Assembly (NCBI RefSeq): GCF_034424545.1
Contig: NZ_CP139970.1
Location: 186,001 to 250,000 of the forward strand
Direction: 5' to 3'
Origin: Trinickia caryophylli
Lineage (GTDB): Bacteria; Pseudomonadota; Gammaproteobacteria; Burkholderiales; Burkholderiaceae
DNA: 64,000 bases
The notes beneath the pieces were generated by a model. That model was not told where the DNA came from. It saw nothing but the letters and a program-made list of their open reading frames with translations, and did no database searches. Shown here one piece after another: positions 36,301-42,897 of the stretch. Both the position numbers and the translations under genes were made by a program. Position 1 is the first letter of the stretch; each line of letters begins with the position of its first letter.

Positions 36301-36589
36301 CGCGCGCTGCCTGCCCGAGGTTTTGTATCGAACGTTGACTGCCTTGAAGCGCCTGCGCCGGCGAAACGCCGAGATTGACGGTGCGGCCGCCGCCCGCTCG
36401 CGCCGCGGCGGCCTGGGCGCCGACCTGCCCGAGGTTGACCATACCCGCCGCCTGAGCGCTGCCGGTACCGGCCCCGGCGGCTAGCGCGAGCGCAATCGCG
36501 CGATAAAGCGGATGCGGTCCGCAGCGAAGCGGCCTGCGGGCCGAAGCCGGGCGTTGGATCGATTGGCCTGTGCGCGTGCGTGATGTCAT
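24317..36589 (-). CDS. Giant TpsA/filamentous-haemagglutinin-like exoprotein with DUF3739-type C-terminus
   Basis: 4090 residues (about 400 kDa). The start at 36589 has GGGGAAG about ten bases upstream. The signal peptide cleaves near Ala47. The TPS/haemagglutination domain (about 130-350) includes WQTMNVGRQTTLNF and the NRNGILFG motif (229-236). A very long beta-helix follows, of repetitive Gly/Asn/Ala-rich strands of the type GGxxxLxAxxxVxL. There is a Tyr-rich insertion at about residues 2920-3025. The C-terminal region carries DUF3739-like motifs (GDITIHAQHDIRG, GEVTGAGIATLQTIPGAP, NLNIAALHVANAVNIQAQG) and ends with two cysteines. Family members are exported by FhaC-type TpsB and act in adhesion or aggregation. 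The likely partner is the TpsB at 9257-10903. No frameshift was seen. Confidence 0.93.
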   Translation of the reverse strand: MTSRTRTGQSIQRPASARRPLRCGPHPLYRAIALALAAGAGTGSAQAAGMVNLGQVGAQAAAARAGGGRTVNLGVSPAQALQGSQRSIQNLGQAARAIAAQVAAQQAAAALATANVPNGLAPGGLEVAPGASSDPNNPALWINANLPAQTRNADGTVKVDVKQTAQSAVLTWQTMNVGRQTTLNFDQSAGTQANGANNWVVLNRIQDPSGKPSQILGNITAQGSVYVVNRNGILFGPGSQVNLHSLVASSLDFLNQNDRPIQTTADVVNSNKLFLGLSGSAGGLASLEQGQSGGTAANLPPNEVLGLGNKVTIASPGDYQTPGAVTIAPGASITTHANGTASDGGFVLIAAPSVNNGGSIVANDGQVVLAAGVGVALRPNPTTPQVLLPELSGALYLGGTDVTPVGVLTNSGLVSAARGNINLLGTNIYQNGVVAATTSVNTPGRITISTVDEYVANTPAGTAYPGVPLVQTGASGTADATSRAGELVFGSGSVTAVLPDGNGQTATSTPGTTFAAGAVTMTAGAVWLQSGSLIEAPGSTVTVAALTPSAALNRTPSEMTLVPGRVYLDDGAAIDVSGIANYTLPMSSILLAINTLNQNDLADSPLQRTGLLNGLKGVIVDSTQTGTRGDGVQWVGSPLLNLAGAVNLMPRTVDQLLTNGGTINLSGQEVLTAPGSVLNLNGGYVHYLGGTVATTRLIDASGAIVPIGQADPNDRFVAVAGTFVDKHPRWNVTNQWHDPLLAGGVYQPDFIVGGNAGTLNVFASKATVLDGTITAESFAGARQVQGGSAPAGGTFALGVGAALTEGAATATSGASGYVILQDRAPQLGGIAPGFNVVTALDPSAFAGLSSTDPDNVLATTVVPVRTLNEGGFSKLAVTEDKRRGKGLEVAAGTQLALQPGGSVNIDALGPATILGNIAVPAGTIAIQAAGDLVLGANATLNVAGQWVNNDQMSAPASEAGGKQFINGGSITLATRDGSLNGIDTTGSIILQPGSVIDLSSGGEMLANGQLAMANGVPLGTAGSLSLLTYQGPHFNSEDSAPPLPTSQPSAGRIAMAGLIKSYGFAGGGTLTLQAPGFQIGGDAATAPAWDLVLPESFFSTQGFGKYVLNAMYDTTVAPGANVVLTQRNLLPDVRALQQTVSGSDIAAGGLTSVGTLDAYRRQPTSLVLTAGGEMQWLNVPQYAGTTGAVTVGEGAAIVADAGASIGLGSPLQVTVLGKLVAPGGSITLSADSGPSDYSQPGQYASGGLVTTAGKSVWLGADAVLDARGVALIDPLGAPAKNGLRSDVPTTGRVLPGGSVTISDDSGFIVAQAGSVIDVSGAAATLDRLQPSGGYASQTVWSDAGSITLSGTSGLLFDGTLRARPGAPEAQGGTLTLLAQVGSNNGIAPGSGGTTTRLPGATAILFRQSGDDVPADLAPGQSLGTPSGVLQFAADRLTDSGISTLVVRGSKNPTLFSLAPVAFAGDVTLTLPGAAIFQTGALIALQAGAVSLPDLASGTASIGAPHVTIDAPYVEIQGQGGQGKTLAPIGALADATLDVNASFIDIVDKAQLANFGQANFTSTGDIRLSSVTQISAGGDALEPGELFSPGNMTFKAASLYPSTGSTFILDAVGPAADKPTTIAFASNGSAGAPLSAGGTLLVDANRIVQAGTVRAPSGALVFGVGDPSDAATKSQFNNLPLVATDSVLLANGSVTSVSNGGLTIPYGATVDGTDWRFDPIGTGVLPRNMTAPPAKYVGVNAGAVSLDAGATIDLSGGGNLQAAEWVPGLGGTRDVLSQYTISYASSSAGVAVPVNAGGANVFAVMPGVQSPVAAYDPSLTKTAQPATGGYTTSSIGVGQAGLDSPVGQSVYLSGVPGLPAGFYTLLPAKYATLPGAYRVTLANASGAVQPGASQTLPDGTIVTAGYFGNALTGSRSATPVYFDVQAVPVWQQYSDYTVTGANAFFSSLAANAGHVAPQLPKDAGQLVLAAQNALTLGAKLQTGADSDGAPAEVDIASRDIQIVGDGQAALPGYLAIGATELGALNAGSLLIGGTRTQTTSGITINALANSVVVSNDAAHPLQGPEIILVTKTDTSGSDPNAANGLRIDAGSVVTAKGDYPAVKDVPISIGQVANSTTGAAAVSGDGALLEVSNGAPSVVTRANTTGTGQLTIQAGAILNGGQSLTLDSSGSVFSDPAATFAANVITVDGSSITFANDTHAVLPSGFIVGAGQLAQFANAQQVNLRSSGAMNFIGDIDAAFTHGVDLSAASFTGDGGAVTISGRRVALTNEVGTAAPAASGGGGSLTVNADEIDLGTGNRSTNGFGAVTMNANGGMVGQGNGVFDFGGATVTFNAPVFIADQGSGQTVRTTGALALNAGAGTPLAMKPVGGALTFIGGTLDDGALIEAPAGNVTLEATSGNLTIHDGARVSTSGVAKQFYDVTQYAPGGAISLKADAGTVDVRPGATLDFAGAGSGAAAGSLALSAPKGTVQLAGTIKGQAAGDYQGGSLSVDTGGAVDLDSLAIELAASGVDDALSVWTRSGNLTLSSGNRLKAARVSLTADGGAGGQDATGGNVRIDGTIDASGTAGGQIALYGKSGVDVEGSLIASAIDGSQRGGSVNIGTTATPRGTVTVNGSYGYENISAAESGVIRLGPNALIDVSGGRADPTLAGSVNLRAPLLSSGDVNVELGAASGAPGPRIRGAGAVKLEAYAIWSTTDPSTGAQHFDGIVDPAGWYDGNGNQLAGTTTNGYFTPTVANTAHQNFYGYINNDMTAAQPGTLMSFIENGLGATPAFAGRMSGFANFEAVPGVALVNPDASINNGGISVLTNWNLGAGLPNNSGTITPAFRYQGSIAPRLTLQAAGDITLNASITDGFYQSQAATILGASGGASASYDDAKVLFDQYVNADTAQTVVSFRGGGSASLPSLDPANYALSAPLQGQSGDYYANYVAYATAWNNDYQRWQTNNRAGKLIFPISPSVKVAPLLSNYATYALYAADYYAKYMSTYSPGNAVATWGTPTPLSLPTLATDYATYISTYVSRYFGRVSQLSASGALAGTLNFFYAPAAPLPMAGGNIGILPGNAPASVPTVNNPLPLAFATLSGGQSSSYRIVAGSDTQSANPLALQAAWAAQSSAGVPPSGSGNVTLNGHTSYVDSNGATLLEPTMIRTGTGSIDIAARNDLQLTDSTAPGVVYTAGAPAAGSPAGRSAAIAKGDSVFGRPDLLVTTQVNPDSAGDITIHAQHDIRGVESVQDTDGSITGQPGANLSQFWWPWMEVGPVPTVTFNGGTPVLADISRTSINFGAFGQGVMSVGGDVSITAGRNISDLGVSLPTTWYKDASGNVVTVGGGNLVVKAGGDVLSGDYFVAKGTGSITAGGRIGADFTVPGTPSAVGTLLAAQDTQWNVVARQGVDIGGVFNPSYVQSDALLNTYHQHADGQGYSPDSAVNVFAATGDVTFGSLPNLDFMGGTFTATLPGSSANAAWVLPAGLGLVAFSGGIDVSSGGLLYPSATGNLNLIGDGTINVFASADSRGKVFDQFGLADIDPSAMPSPTSQTLGFDEADYASTAAHTSSSEPAHVYSLTGSVVDGAAGADGLYRRLAVLRVDKPSVVQAGDDIVNLVFRGQNGADGDITRIVAGRDIYDAPFAGGDRVPSIVLGGPGTLEVEAGRNLGPFTNQQESFGVNPTNYSNGQLVYTGINTVGNAINPNLQHESADIDVLFGVAPGIDTSRFIASYIDPAGSGAGIAGTPQALVDFMRRYGNAASGGPLTPSEAWARFETLPSLVQRVLVEKVFFDVLTAVGQDYNRGDASSNPYYHQYARGYQAINTLFPASLGYTANSLGGGSNGTAASVVTGNLDMRGSTIQTQQGGNISILGPGGRAMVGGSSSPPAIVSDGKVVAGPGTMGILTLEKGDINIFTDSSLLLAQSRVFTEQGGNMTIWSSNGDINAGKGASTAADIPPPNYLCDANHYCALDARGEVTGAGIATLQTIPGAPPGEVNLLAPRGTVDAGAAGVRASGNLNIAALHVANAVNIQAQGTATGATTTQTADAGALTSAGAAASAAGKMAQDLVKQNASGGATRRWVVTVEVDGFGQAAANQHACAGQQGCAAERS

Positions 36590-36855
36590 CGTCGAGTCTT
36601 CCCCATAGGTCGTATCGACCTGTCAGGGAAGGACGAGCGTCGCCACTGCCGCCGGTGCAAGGCCGCTCGTCGACCTGGCGGTCGGCTGATCGCGGGAGCT
36701 TACGACCGCGCGATGGCAGCTTCGTTGCCGATGGTTCGCACAAATTTGCACGCCAATGTCCGGACATTCCGACATATTTCGGAATCCTGATCGCTCGGCC
36801 TCATCCAGCCGCCCATGCGCAATGTCTGCCATCTGTTCGCCCGATTGCGGGAGCG
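36590..36855 (-). promoter_or_regulatory. tpsA upstream region with two overlapping palindromes
   Basis: 266 bases between the TPR gene stop and tpsA start. TGTCCGGACA (36757-36766) is a perfect ten-base palindrome. It abuts ATTCCGA-catatt-TCGGAAT (36766-36785), an inverted repeat with seven-base arms. Neither is followed by a T-tract on either strand, so they look more like operators than a terminator. They lie about 170 bases ahead of tpsA. Confidence 0.45.
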
Positions 36856-37617
36856 TCAGGTGCTCGGCGCCATGCGGTCGATCTCGCGCTGCACCGCCTC
36901 GCAGAGCGCGACGAGTTCGCGCACGCCGGGTTTGACGACGAGCGCCAGCCGATAGCTGCGCAACGCGTCCTCACGGCGCCCGATATCGCGCTGCGCATGA
37001 GCGCGGCTCACAAGCGTGCGGTAATCGTGTGGCGCGAGCGCGAACGCGCGGTCGAGGCTGATCAGCGCGTCGGCCGGTCGCCCGAGCGCGCGCAGCACGA
37101 TGCCGCGGTTCGTCCATGCTTCCGGCAGCAGCGGGTTGATCGAGAGCGCCTGATCGTAGGCTTGCAGCGCCTCGTCATGGCGCTCGAGCGCCAACAAAGC
37201 ATGGCCGCGGCACAGGTGCGCCGCCGGATACCGCGCATCGGCGAGCAACGCATCGCGCAGTACGTCGAGCGCTTCGGCGTGACGCCCGAGCTTCACGAGC
37301 ACGCCGGCATGATTGGCGAATGCCCAGGCATGGCGCCGGTCGATTTGCAGCGAGCGCGCCAGCAACGGCTCGGCGCTCGCGGGGGCACCAGACGCATCGT
37401 AGGCCATACCGAGCAGGTGCAAGGCCTCCGCGTGCTCGGGAGACATCGACAGCACGCCGCGGCAAAGCCGTTGTGCCTGCTCGTATTCGGCACGGGCGAA
37501 GTGGACGCGCGCGCGCTCGAGGCTGTCGCGCACCGCGTGCTCGACAAACGCCGCGGGTCCCGGCGCTTCATGCGCCGCGGCCATCGCCTCGACCGGGGCC
37601 CGCTTCGCGCGCGTCAT
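36856..37617 (-). CDS. TPR-repeat protein
   Basis: 253 residues from the ATG at 37617, which overlaps the stop of the preceding TPR-glycosyltransferase gene as ATGA. An ATG at 37638 is less likely. Five to six tetratricopeptide repeats span about residues 30-240 (AEALHLLGMAYDASG, PAAHLCRGHALLALERHDEAL, PEAWTNRGIVLRALGRPADAL). No signal peptide and no catalytic domain. It is the third of three co-oriented TPR genes and lacks the GT9-like domain of the other two. It probably serves as a cytoplasmic protein-interaction partner of those enzymes or of nascent TpsA. Confidence 0.82.
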   Translation of the reverse strand: MTRAKRAPVEAMAAAHEAPGPAAFVEHAVRDSLERARVHFARAEYEQAQRLCRGVLSMSPEHAEALHLLGMAYDASGAPASAEPLLARSLQIDRRHAWAFANHAGVLVKLGRHAEALDVLRDALLADARYPAAHLCRGHALLALERHDEALQAYDQALSINPLLPEAWTNRGIVLRALGRPADALISLDRAFALAPHDYRTLVSRAHAQRDIGRREDALRSYRLALVVKPGVRELVALCEAVQREIDRMAPST

Positions 37618-39815
37618 GACGTGGTATGCGCGAGCCACTGCTGCCGCAGCGCAGCCGCAACCTGCTCGAGCACGGCATCCCAGTCACCCGCGCGCGGCTG
37701 CCGAAAAAGCGTCGCGCTCGGATACCACATGCTCGCCGCGCCGCTCAGGCGCCAGCGCCAGTCCGGCAGCCACGGCAAGAGCAGCCATAACTGCCGTGCC
37801 AGCGCGCCGGCCAGATGCGCGACCGACGTATCGACGCTGATCACATGGTCGAGCGCGCCGACGAGTGCGGCGGTATCGCCGAAATCGCCCAGTTCCTCGC
37901 CGAAATGACGGATGCCGGATTCTTCGAGCGTTTCGCGGTCTTCGTCGCGAACGACCTTCTGCAGGCTGACCCATTCGACACCTTCGATCAAGAGCGGCCT
38001 GAGCCGCGCGAGACCGATCGATCGATTGTGGTCGTCCAGATGCTGCGGATTACCGGACCATGCGATTCCGATGCGCGGCCTGGTCTTCGTTCCGAGCCGC
38101 TCGTGCCAGTGCGCGATTCGCGCGGGCACGGCGGCAAGGTACGGCACGTCGGCCGGAATCGACGCCTCATCGGTCTTGAACGCGAGCGCGAGGCTCAGCA
38201 GCGGGCAGTGACAGTCGAACGGCGGCAACGGATCGCCGCGCGCGACGACGACATCCGCGCCCCGGACGGTCGACATCAAATTCACCACAGGCCGCTGCAC
38301 CTCGAGCACGACCGTGGCGCCGAGCGCCTTCACGCGTTCGACGTAGCGACAAAACTGCAGCGTGTCGCCCAGCCCCTGCTCCGCGTGCAACAGGATCGTT
38401 CTGCCCGCCAGCGGCGCATCGCCGAGCCACAGCGGCTGCGGGAAGTCGCGTGCAAAGGCGCCGACCTGCTCCTCGCGCCAGCGCCACTCGTACTCCGCCC
38501 AGCCACGTGCGAAATCGCCGAGGGACAGCAGGACGAACGCCTTCGAAAAATGCGTCTCGATGTGGCCGGGGTCGGCATCCAGCACCCGGTCGTACGCCTC
38601 GAGCGCTTCGTCGTGGCGCATCATCATCCGCAGCGTGTTGGCGCACTGGAACCGCGTGGCCAAATCGTCGGGCGCCAGCTGGTGCGCGCGCTCGAGATCG
38701 GCAAGCGCTTCATCGTAACGATGCAGATACTGCAGCGCCTGCCCGCGCGCGTACCATGCGGGCGCAAAATCATCGTTTTCCTTCAGGGCCCGCTCGGCGC
38801 TCGAAAGCGCCGCCTCCGGACGCCTCGACTGCCTGAGGACCCGCGAGCGGTTGCAAAGCGCCTCGACGAAGCGCGGGGAAACATCAATCGCGGCATCGTA
38901 GCTCGCGATTGCCTCGTCGAGACGCCCCAGCCTGGCGAGCACGTTGCCGCGATGGGCAAGCCCAAGCAGGTGCCGGGGCTCCAATGCAAGTAATCGCTCG
39001 GTGCGCGCAAGCGCTTCATGCAGGCGACCGAGTCGCTCCAATGCCACCGCACTGTTATAGAGCGCCTCGACGCTGTCCGGCCGCGCAGCCAGCGCGTCGT
39101 TGAAGCACCCAAGCGCCGGTTCGAGTCGTCCCAGCCGGGCGAGCGTCTCGCCTCGGGCCATGGCCATGGCCACGCTCGCCGGCTGCAGCGCGAGCGCAAG
39201 TTCGTAGTCGACGAGTGCCGCTTCCCACTGCTGTTCAGCCCGCAACGCGTCGCCGCGCAGACTGTGCGCATCGAACGAGCCCGGCTCCAGCGACAGCGCA
39301 CGCTCGCACGCATCGATCGCTTCCCGATGGCGGCCGATCCGGTGCAGAGCCGCCGCGCGCTTCGTCCAGACGAGCGCCGGCGGCTGCCCCGGCAGCGATG
39401 CGATGATCCGGTCCAGCGTATCGATCGCCTGCTCGTTGTGTCCGCTCTCGGCCAGCAAGTCCGCACGCAGCAAGAGCGCCCGTGGGTGATCGGGATGCAT
39501 CCGCAGCGCGGCGTCGAGGCGCTCGAGCGCCTCGGCACGCCGCTCCAGCGCCAGCAGTACCGACGCATGATTGGCCAGTGCGAGCGCCGACGGCTGCCGT
39601 TCGATCGAACGGTTCAGATATCCATGCGCCTCGAGCAGACGCCCGTCCTGGAATCGCAGCAGCCCGAGCATATGCAGCGCGTCCGGATCGTCTGGCTGCG
39701 TCCGGAGCAGCGAACGATATCCGCTTTCCGCCTCCTCCCATGCCCCGCGGGCATGAGCGGCACGGGCTCGCTCGAGCAATTCGGCCCGGCCGGTAGCTAG
39801 TGCGTCGGCATTCAT
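37614..39815 (-). CDS. TPR protein with C-terminal GT9-like glycosyltransferase domain (copy 2)
   Basis: 733 residues from the ATG at 39815, overlapping the preceding gene's stop as ATGA; the open frame extends further but only as shadow. About a dozen TPR units cover residues 10-440. From about residue 477 a GT-B-type domain follows: HAEQGLGDTLQFCRYV, RPRIGIAWSGNPQH, WVSLQK, and DTSVAHLAGAL near 670. This is the pattern of ADP-heptose-transferase-like GT9 domains fused to TPRs. It is about 45% identical by eye to the neighbouring copy. No signal peptide, so it acts in the cytoplasm. Lying just upstream of tpsA, it is a candidate enzyme for glycosylating the adhesin before export. Confidence 0.85.
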   Translation of the reverse strand: MNADALATGRAELLERARAAHARGAWEEAESGYRSLLRTQPDDPDALHMLGLLRFQDGRLLEAHGYLNRSIERQPSALALANHASVLLALERRAEALERLDAALRMHPDHPRALLLRADLLAESGHNEQAIDTLDRIIASLPGQPPALVWTKRAAALHRIGRHREAIDACERALSLEPGSFDAHSLRGDALRAEQQWEAALVDYELALALQPASVAMAMARGETLARLGRLEPALGCFNDALAARPDSVEALYNSAVALERLGRLHEALARTERLLALEPRHLLGLAHRGNVLARLGRLDEAIASYDAAIDVSPRFVEALCNRSRVLRQSRRPEAALSSAERALKENDDFAPAWYARGQALQYLHRYDEALADLERAHQLAPDDLATRFQCANTLRMMMRHDEALEAYDRVLDADPGHIETHFSKAFVLLSLGDFARGWAEYEWRWREEQVGAFARDFPQPLWLGDAPLAGRTILLHAEQGLGDTLQFCRYVERVKALGATVVLEVQRPVVNLMSTVRGADVVVARGDPLPPFDCHCPLLSLALAFKTDEASIPADVPYLAAVPARIAHWHERLGTKTRPRIGIAWSGNPQHLDDHNRSIGLARLRPLLIEGVEWVSLQKVVRDEDRETLEESGIRHFGEELGDFGDTAALVGALDHVISVDTSVAHLAGALARQLWLLLPWLPDWRWRLSGAASMWYPSATLFRQPRAGDWDAVLEQVAAALRQQWLAHTTS

Positions 39816-42043
39816 TGCGCCCCCTCCAATCGTGCGGCAAGCGCCGAGCGCACCGCATCGATCGCTGCGTCCCATCTCCCCCGCGCCGGCTGCCGGAAAA
39901 GCCGTGCACTCGGGTACCAAGGGCTGTCGGAGCGGCCGTTCAACCAGCGCCATTCGGCGAGATAAGGCAGCAGGATCCACACTGGCACCGCGAGCGCGCC
40001 CGCGAGGTGTGCGACCGCGGTGTCGACAGCGATCACGAGATCGAGCGAGAGCATGAGCGCGGCGGTCTCGCTGAAGTCGGTCAACTGCGCATCGAACGTC
40101 CGAATCGGCATGGCGGCGAGCGTGGCCCAGTCGCGCTCGCGCACCCCCTTTTGCAGGCTGACCCATTCGACGCCGAGCGACATCAGCGGATCGAGTGCCG
40201 CAAGCGGCAACGATCGGGCGCGATCGTTGCGATGCTCGGCATTGCCCGACCACGCGAGGCCGATGCGCATGCGCGTGCGCATGCCGAGCCGACCTCGCCA
40301 GGCCTTGACGCGCGACTCGGCGACGCCAAGATAGGGGACCTCGGCGGGAATGGTATGCGGCGCGGTGCCGAAGGCGTACGGCAGGCTCAGCAGCGGAATG
40401 TGGAAATCGGCGGGCGGGGCCGACGGCTGCGTGCCGATCACGTCGATCCCCTGGAGCGAGCCGGCCACCAGTGCGTGAAGCGGGGGCTGCACTTCGAGCA
40501 CGACACTCGCGCCCCGCTTGCGCAAAAGCGGCGCGTAGCGGCAAAACTGTAACGTATCGCCGAAGCCCTGCTCGGCGTGTACATGGATCGTCTTGCCGAG
40601 CAGCGGCTCGTGCCCGGACCAGCGCGGGCTGGCGAGCGTGCGCTCGGTACCGCGCTTCGCCGGCACATGCTGTCGCCACTCGTACTTCGGCCAGCCACGG
40701 GCGAAGTCGCCCTCGAGCAAATGGATGTATCCCTGCGCGAAATGCGCATCCACATGATCGGGGTCAGCCACCGTGGCGCGCCCGTGTGCGTCGATCGCCT
40801 CCTCGAACCGCGACATCTCGAACAATGCGTTTCCTCGACCGAACCACGCGGGCGCATGGTCCGCGCCGAGCGCGAGCGCGCTGTCGAACGCCGAGAGCGC
40901 ATCGTCGAACCGCTGCAGATCGTGGAGCACACTGCCGCGATTGCACCACGCCTGCAGCAATCGCCGATCGAGCTCGAGCGCGGCATCGTAGCTTGCGAGC
41001 GCGTCATCGAAGCGATTCAAGCTGCGCAGCGCCGATCCGCGGTTGCACAGCACCTCCGCGAACGCGGGCCCGATCGCCAGCGCGCGGTCATATTCGGCAA
41101 GCGCATCGTCAAAGCGCTCGAGGCTCAAGAGGGCATTGCCGCGGCACGCCAGCGCGCGTGCATGGCGCGGCTCGCGTTCGAGTACGCGGGCGCAGCGCTG
41201 CAACGCCTCGTCGGCCCGGCCGAGGCGCTCGAGCGCCACAGCACTGTTGTAAAGTGCATCGACGAATTCGGGCTGAGCCGCGATCGCCTCGTTGAAGCTC
41301 GCAAGCGCCTCCCCCTCACGCCCGAGAGCGACGAGCGCGCGGCCCCGCGCGCAGAGAACGGACGGATGCCCCGGCATGACCGCCAACGCGGCCTCGTAGT
41401 CGCGCAGGGCCTCCTGATGGCATCCGATGCCGCTATATGTATTGCCGCGATTGCAGAGCGATTCGAACGACTGCGGATCGACTGTCAGCGCGCGCTCGAA
41501 ACTTTCGAGTGCTTCCCGATGACGCCCGAGCGCCCGCAAGGCACTGCCCCGGTTGCAGAGCGCGTCGAGCGTCAGCGGCGCGATCTCCAGCACCCGGTCG
41601 TACGCCTCGATCGCGTCCTCGTGGCGCTGCAGCGCGATGAGCGTATTGCCGAGCCGCACGAGTGCATGCAGATGGCGTGGATCGAGCGCGAGCGCCGAAC
41701 GGAAATGCCCTAGCGCCTCCTCCATCCGGCCCAACTGCGCCATGATCGCGCCGAGGTTCGCCAGAGCCAGAGGTGCTGGCGCGAGTGCGACAGCGCGGCT
41801 CATGAGCGTCATGGCCCCGTCGATGTCGCCACGCTGGTAGCGAAGCACACCGAACAGATGCTGCGCCTCGGCATCGTTGGGCTCCTGTTCGAGCCACGCC
41901 TCGTAAGCTTTCTGTGCTTCGTCGAGCCGGCCTTGTTCGTGCAGCGCCCTCGCGACCGCAAGGTCGGTACGGTGCCGAGGCACGTGCTGCTGTGCGGCGC
42001 CTGCGGCATGCGCGAGGCCGGTCAGTCCTTGTCCCCACTCCAT
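39812..42043 (-). CDS. TPR protein with C-terminal GT9-like glycosyltransferase domain (copy 1)
   Basis: 743 residues; GGAGGGG lies about five bases before the ATG at 42043. Twelve or more TPR units span residues 25-460, many nearly regular 34-mers (ALCNRGSALRALGRHREALESFERAL). The GT9-like domain begins near residue 488 (HAEQGFGDTLQFCRYA) and has RMRIGLAWSGNAEHR, WVSLQKGVRERD and DTAVAHLAGAL near 678. It begins the TPR operon, about 150 bases after gspJ ends on the same strand. The acceptor is unknown. TPR domains in protein glycosyltransferases such as OGT and HMW1C-like enzymes bind long polypeptides, which would suit a repetitive TpsA substrate. Confidence 0.86.
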   Translation of the reverse strand: MEWGQGLTGLAHAAGAAQQHVPRHRTDLAVARALHEQGRLDEAQKAYEAWLEQEPNDAEAQHLFGVLRYQRGDIDGAMTLMSRAVALAPAPLALANLGAIMAQLGRMEEALGHFRSALALDPRHLHALVRLGNTLIALQRHEDAIEAYDRVLEIAPLTLDALCNRGSALRALGRHREALESFERALTVDPQSFESLCNRGNTYSGIGCHQEALRDYEAALAVMPGHPSVLCARGRALVALGREGEALASFNEAIAAQPEFVDALYNSAVALERLGRADEALQRCARVLEREPRHARALACRGNALLSLERFDDALAEYDRALAIGPAFAEVLCNRGSALRSLNRFDDALASYDAALELDRRLLQAWCNRGSVLHDLQRFDDALSAFDSALALGADHAPAWFGRGNALFEMSRFEEAIDAHGRATVADPDHVDAHFAQGYIHLLEGDFARGWPKYEWRQHVPAKRGTERTLASPRWSGHEPLLGKTIHVHAEQGFGDTLQFCRYAPLLRKRGASVVLEVQPPLHALVAGSLQGIDVIGTQPSAPPADFHIPLLSLPYAFGTAPHTIPAEVPYLGVAESRVKAWRGRLGMRTRMRIGLAWSGNAEHRNDRARSLPLAALDPLMSLGVEWVSLQKGVRERDWATLAAMPIRTFDAQLTDFSETAALMLSLDLVIAVDTAVAHLAGALAVPVWILLPYLAEWRWLNGRSDSPWYPSARLFRQPARGRWDAAIDAVRSALAARLEGAQ

Positions 42044-42195
42044 ATGTCCCCTCCGTCGAGCAGCCCAGGCGCCGCGGTTCGCGCCGATCCGATCCGTTCT
42101 TCGATGAACGATGCCGAAACCGCGTCAGGTTATCGGCGAGCCCATAACCGCCGTGTGACGCGTTGTACGCACCATCGGATGGATCGCCGGCAGCG

Positions 42196-42897
42196 CTATT
42201 GGCCGATGGGAATCACGCGCGAGTACTCCAGCGCCGGCGAACCGAGCCGGACGACGAAGCGCAGCCCCTTCGGCAGCGGCATGCCGATGCTGGTGAAACT
42301 GCTGATGCCATGCGTTGCGAGAAATCGTTGATACGACTGAGCCACCTCCGCTTGATCCGAGACCCATCCCAGCGAAGGAATCCACACGGCAAGGCTCATG
42401 GAGACAACCCGATCGCTTGCCGCCGCGCTCGGGAAACGCTCCATGTGCTGCAACGTGTCCGCGAGGCGCGAAAGCGTCGACACCGGCTCGGACGCGCTGC
42501 GCGCGAGCACCCCGCCGTGCAGGCGATAGCGGACCACTTGCAGCCTCGTCGGTTCGTCGCTTCCCACCCCGATGTGCCGGATAAGCACAAGTTCGCCGGG
42601 CATGATGCGCAGCGGCGGCCCGAATACCTCGTCAGGGGTGACCAGATTCGCCATGTCGTACTGCAATTGGGAGAAACAACGGCCAAGCGTACGCGTGCGC
42701 GCAAGATTCGCGACGAGACCCTCGCGGGCGCGCATCGCGCTGTCCAGGCCGCGCCACGATACGAGGGCAACGACGGCCATCAGCGCGATCGCAATCAACA
42801 TTTCGAGCAGCGTGAAGCCGGCTGCGGAGCGTGCGCGGGCAATAGGCCGCAAGCCCACGGCGCGATGCGTGCCCGCACGCTCAACGCCTGCGCTCAT
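42196..42897 (-). CDS. gspJ: Type II secretion minor pseudopilin GspJ
   Basis: 233 residues. Prepilin site Gly27-Phe28 with Glu32 (AAGFTLLEMLIAIALMAVVALVSWRGLD), followed by a GspJ-type domain (LGRCFSQLQYDMANL, LVLIRHIG, RYRLHGGVLARS). The start overlaps gspI by 17 bases. GspJ forms the pseudopilus tip with GspI and GspK. It is 27 kb from gspH and 30 kb from gspK, with tpsA and the TPR genes between. It is followed on the same strand by the TPR operon after 152 bases. Confidence 0.92.
   Translation of the reverse strand: MSAGVERAGTHRAVGLRPIARARSAAGFTLLEMLIAIALMAVVALVSWRGLDSAMRAREGLVANLARTRTLGRCFSQLQYDMANLVTPDEVFGPPLRIMPGELVLIRHIGVGSDEPTRLQVVRYRLHGGVLARSASEPVSTLSRLADTLQHMERFPSAAASDRVVSMSLAVWIPSLGWVSDQAEVAQSYQRFLATHGISSFTSIGMPLPKGLRFVVRLGSPALEYSRVIPIGQ

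Noticed and set aside
32864..36484. Plus-strand open frame of 1206 codons opposite tpsA
   Set aside because: It mirrors the tpsA reading frame. Arg/His-rich composition without domains is typical of a high-GC antisense shadow.
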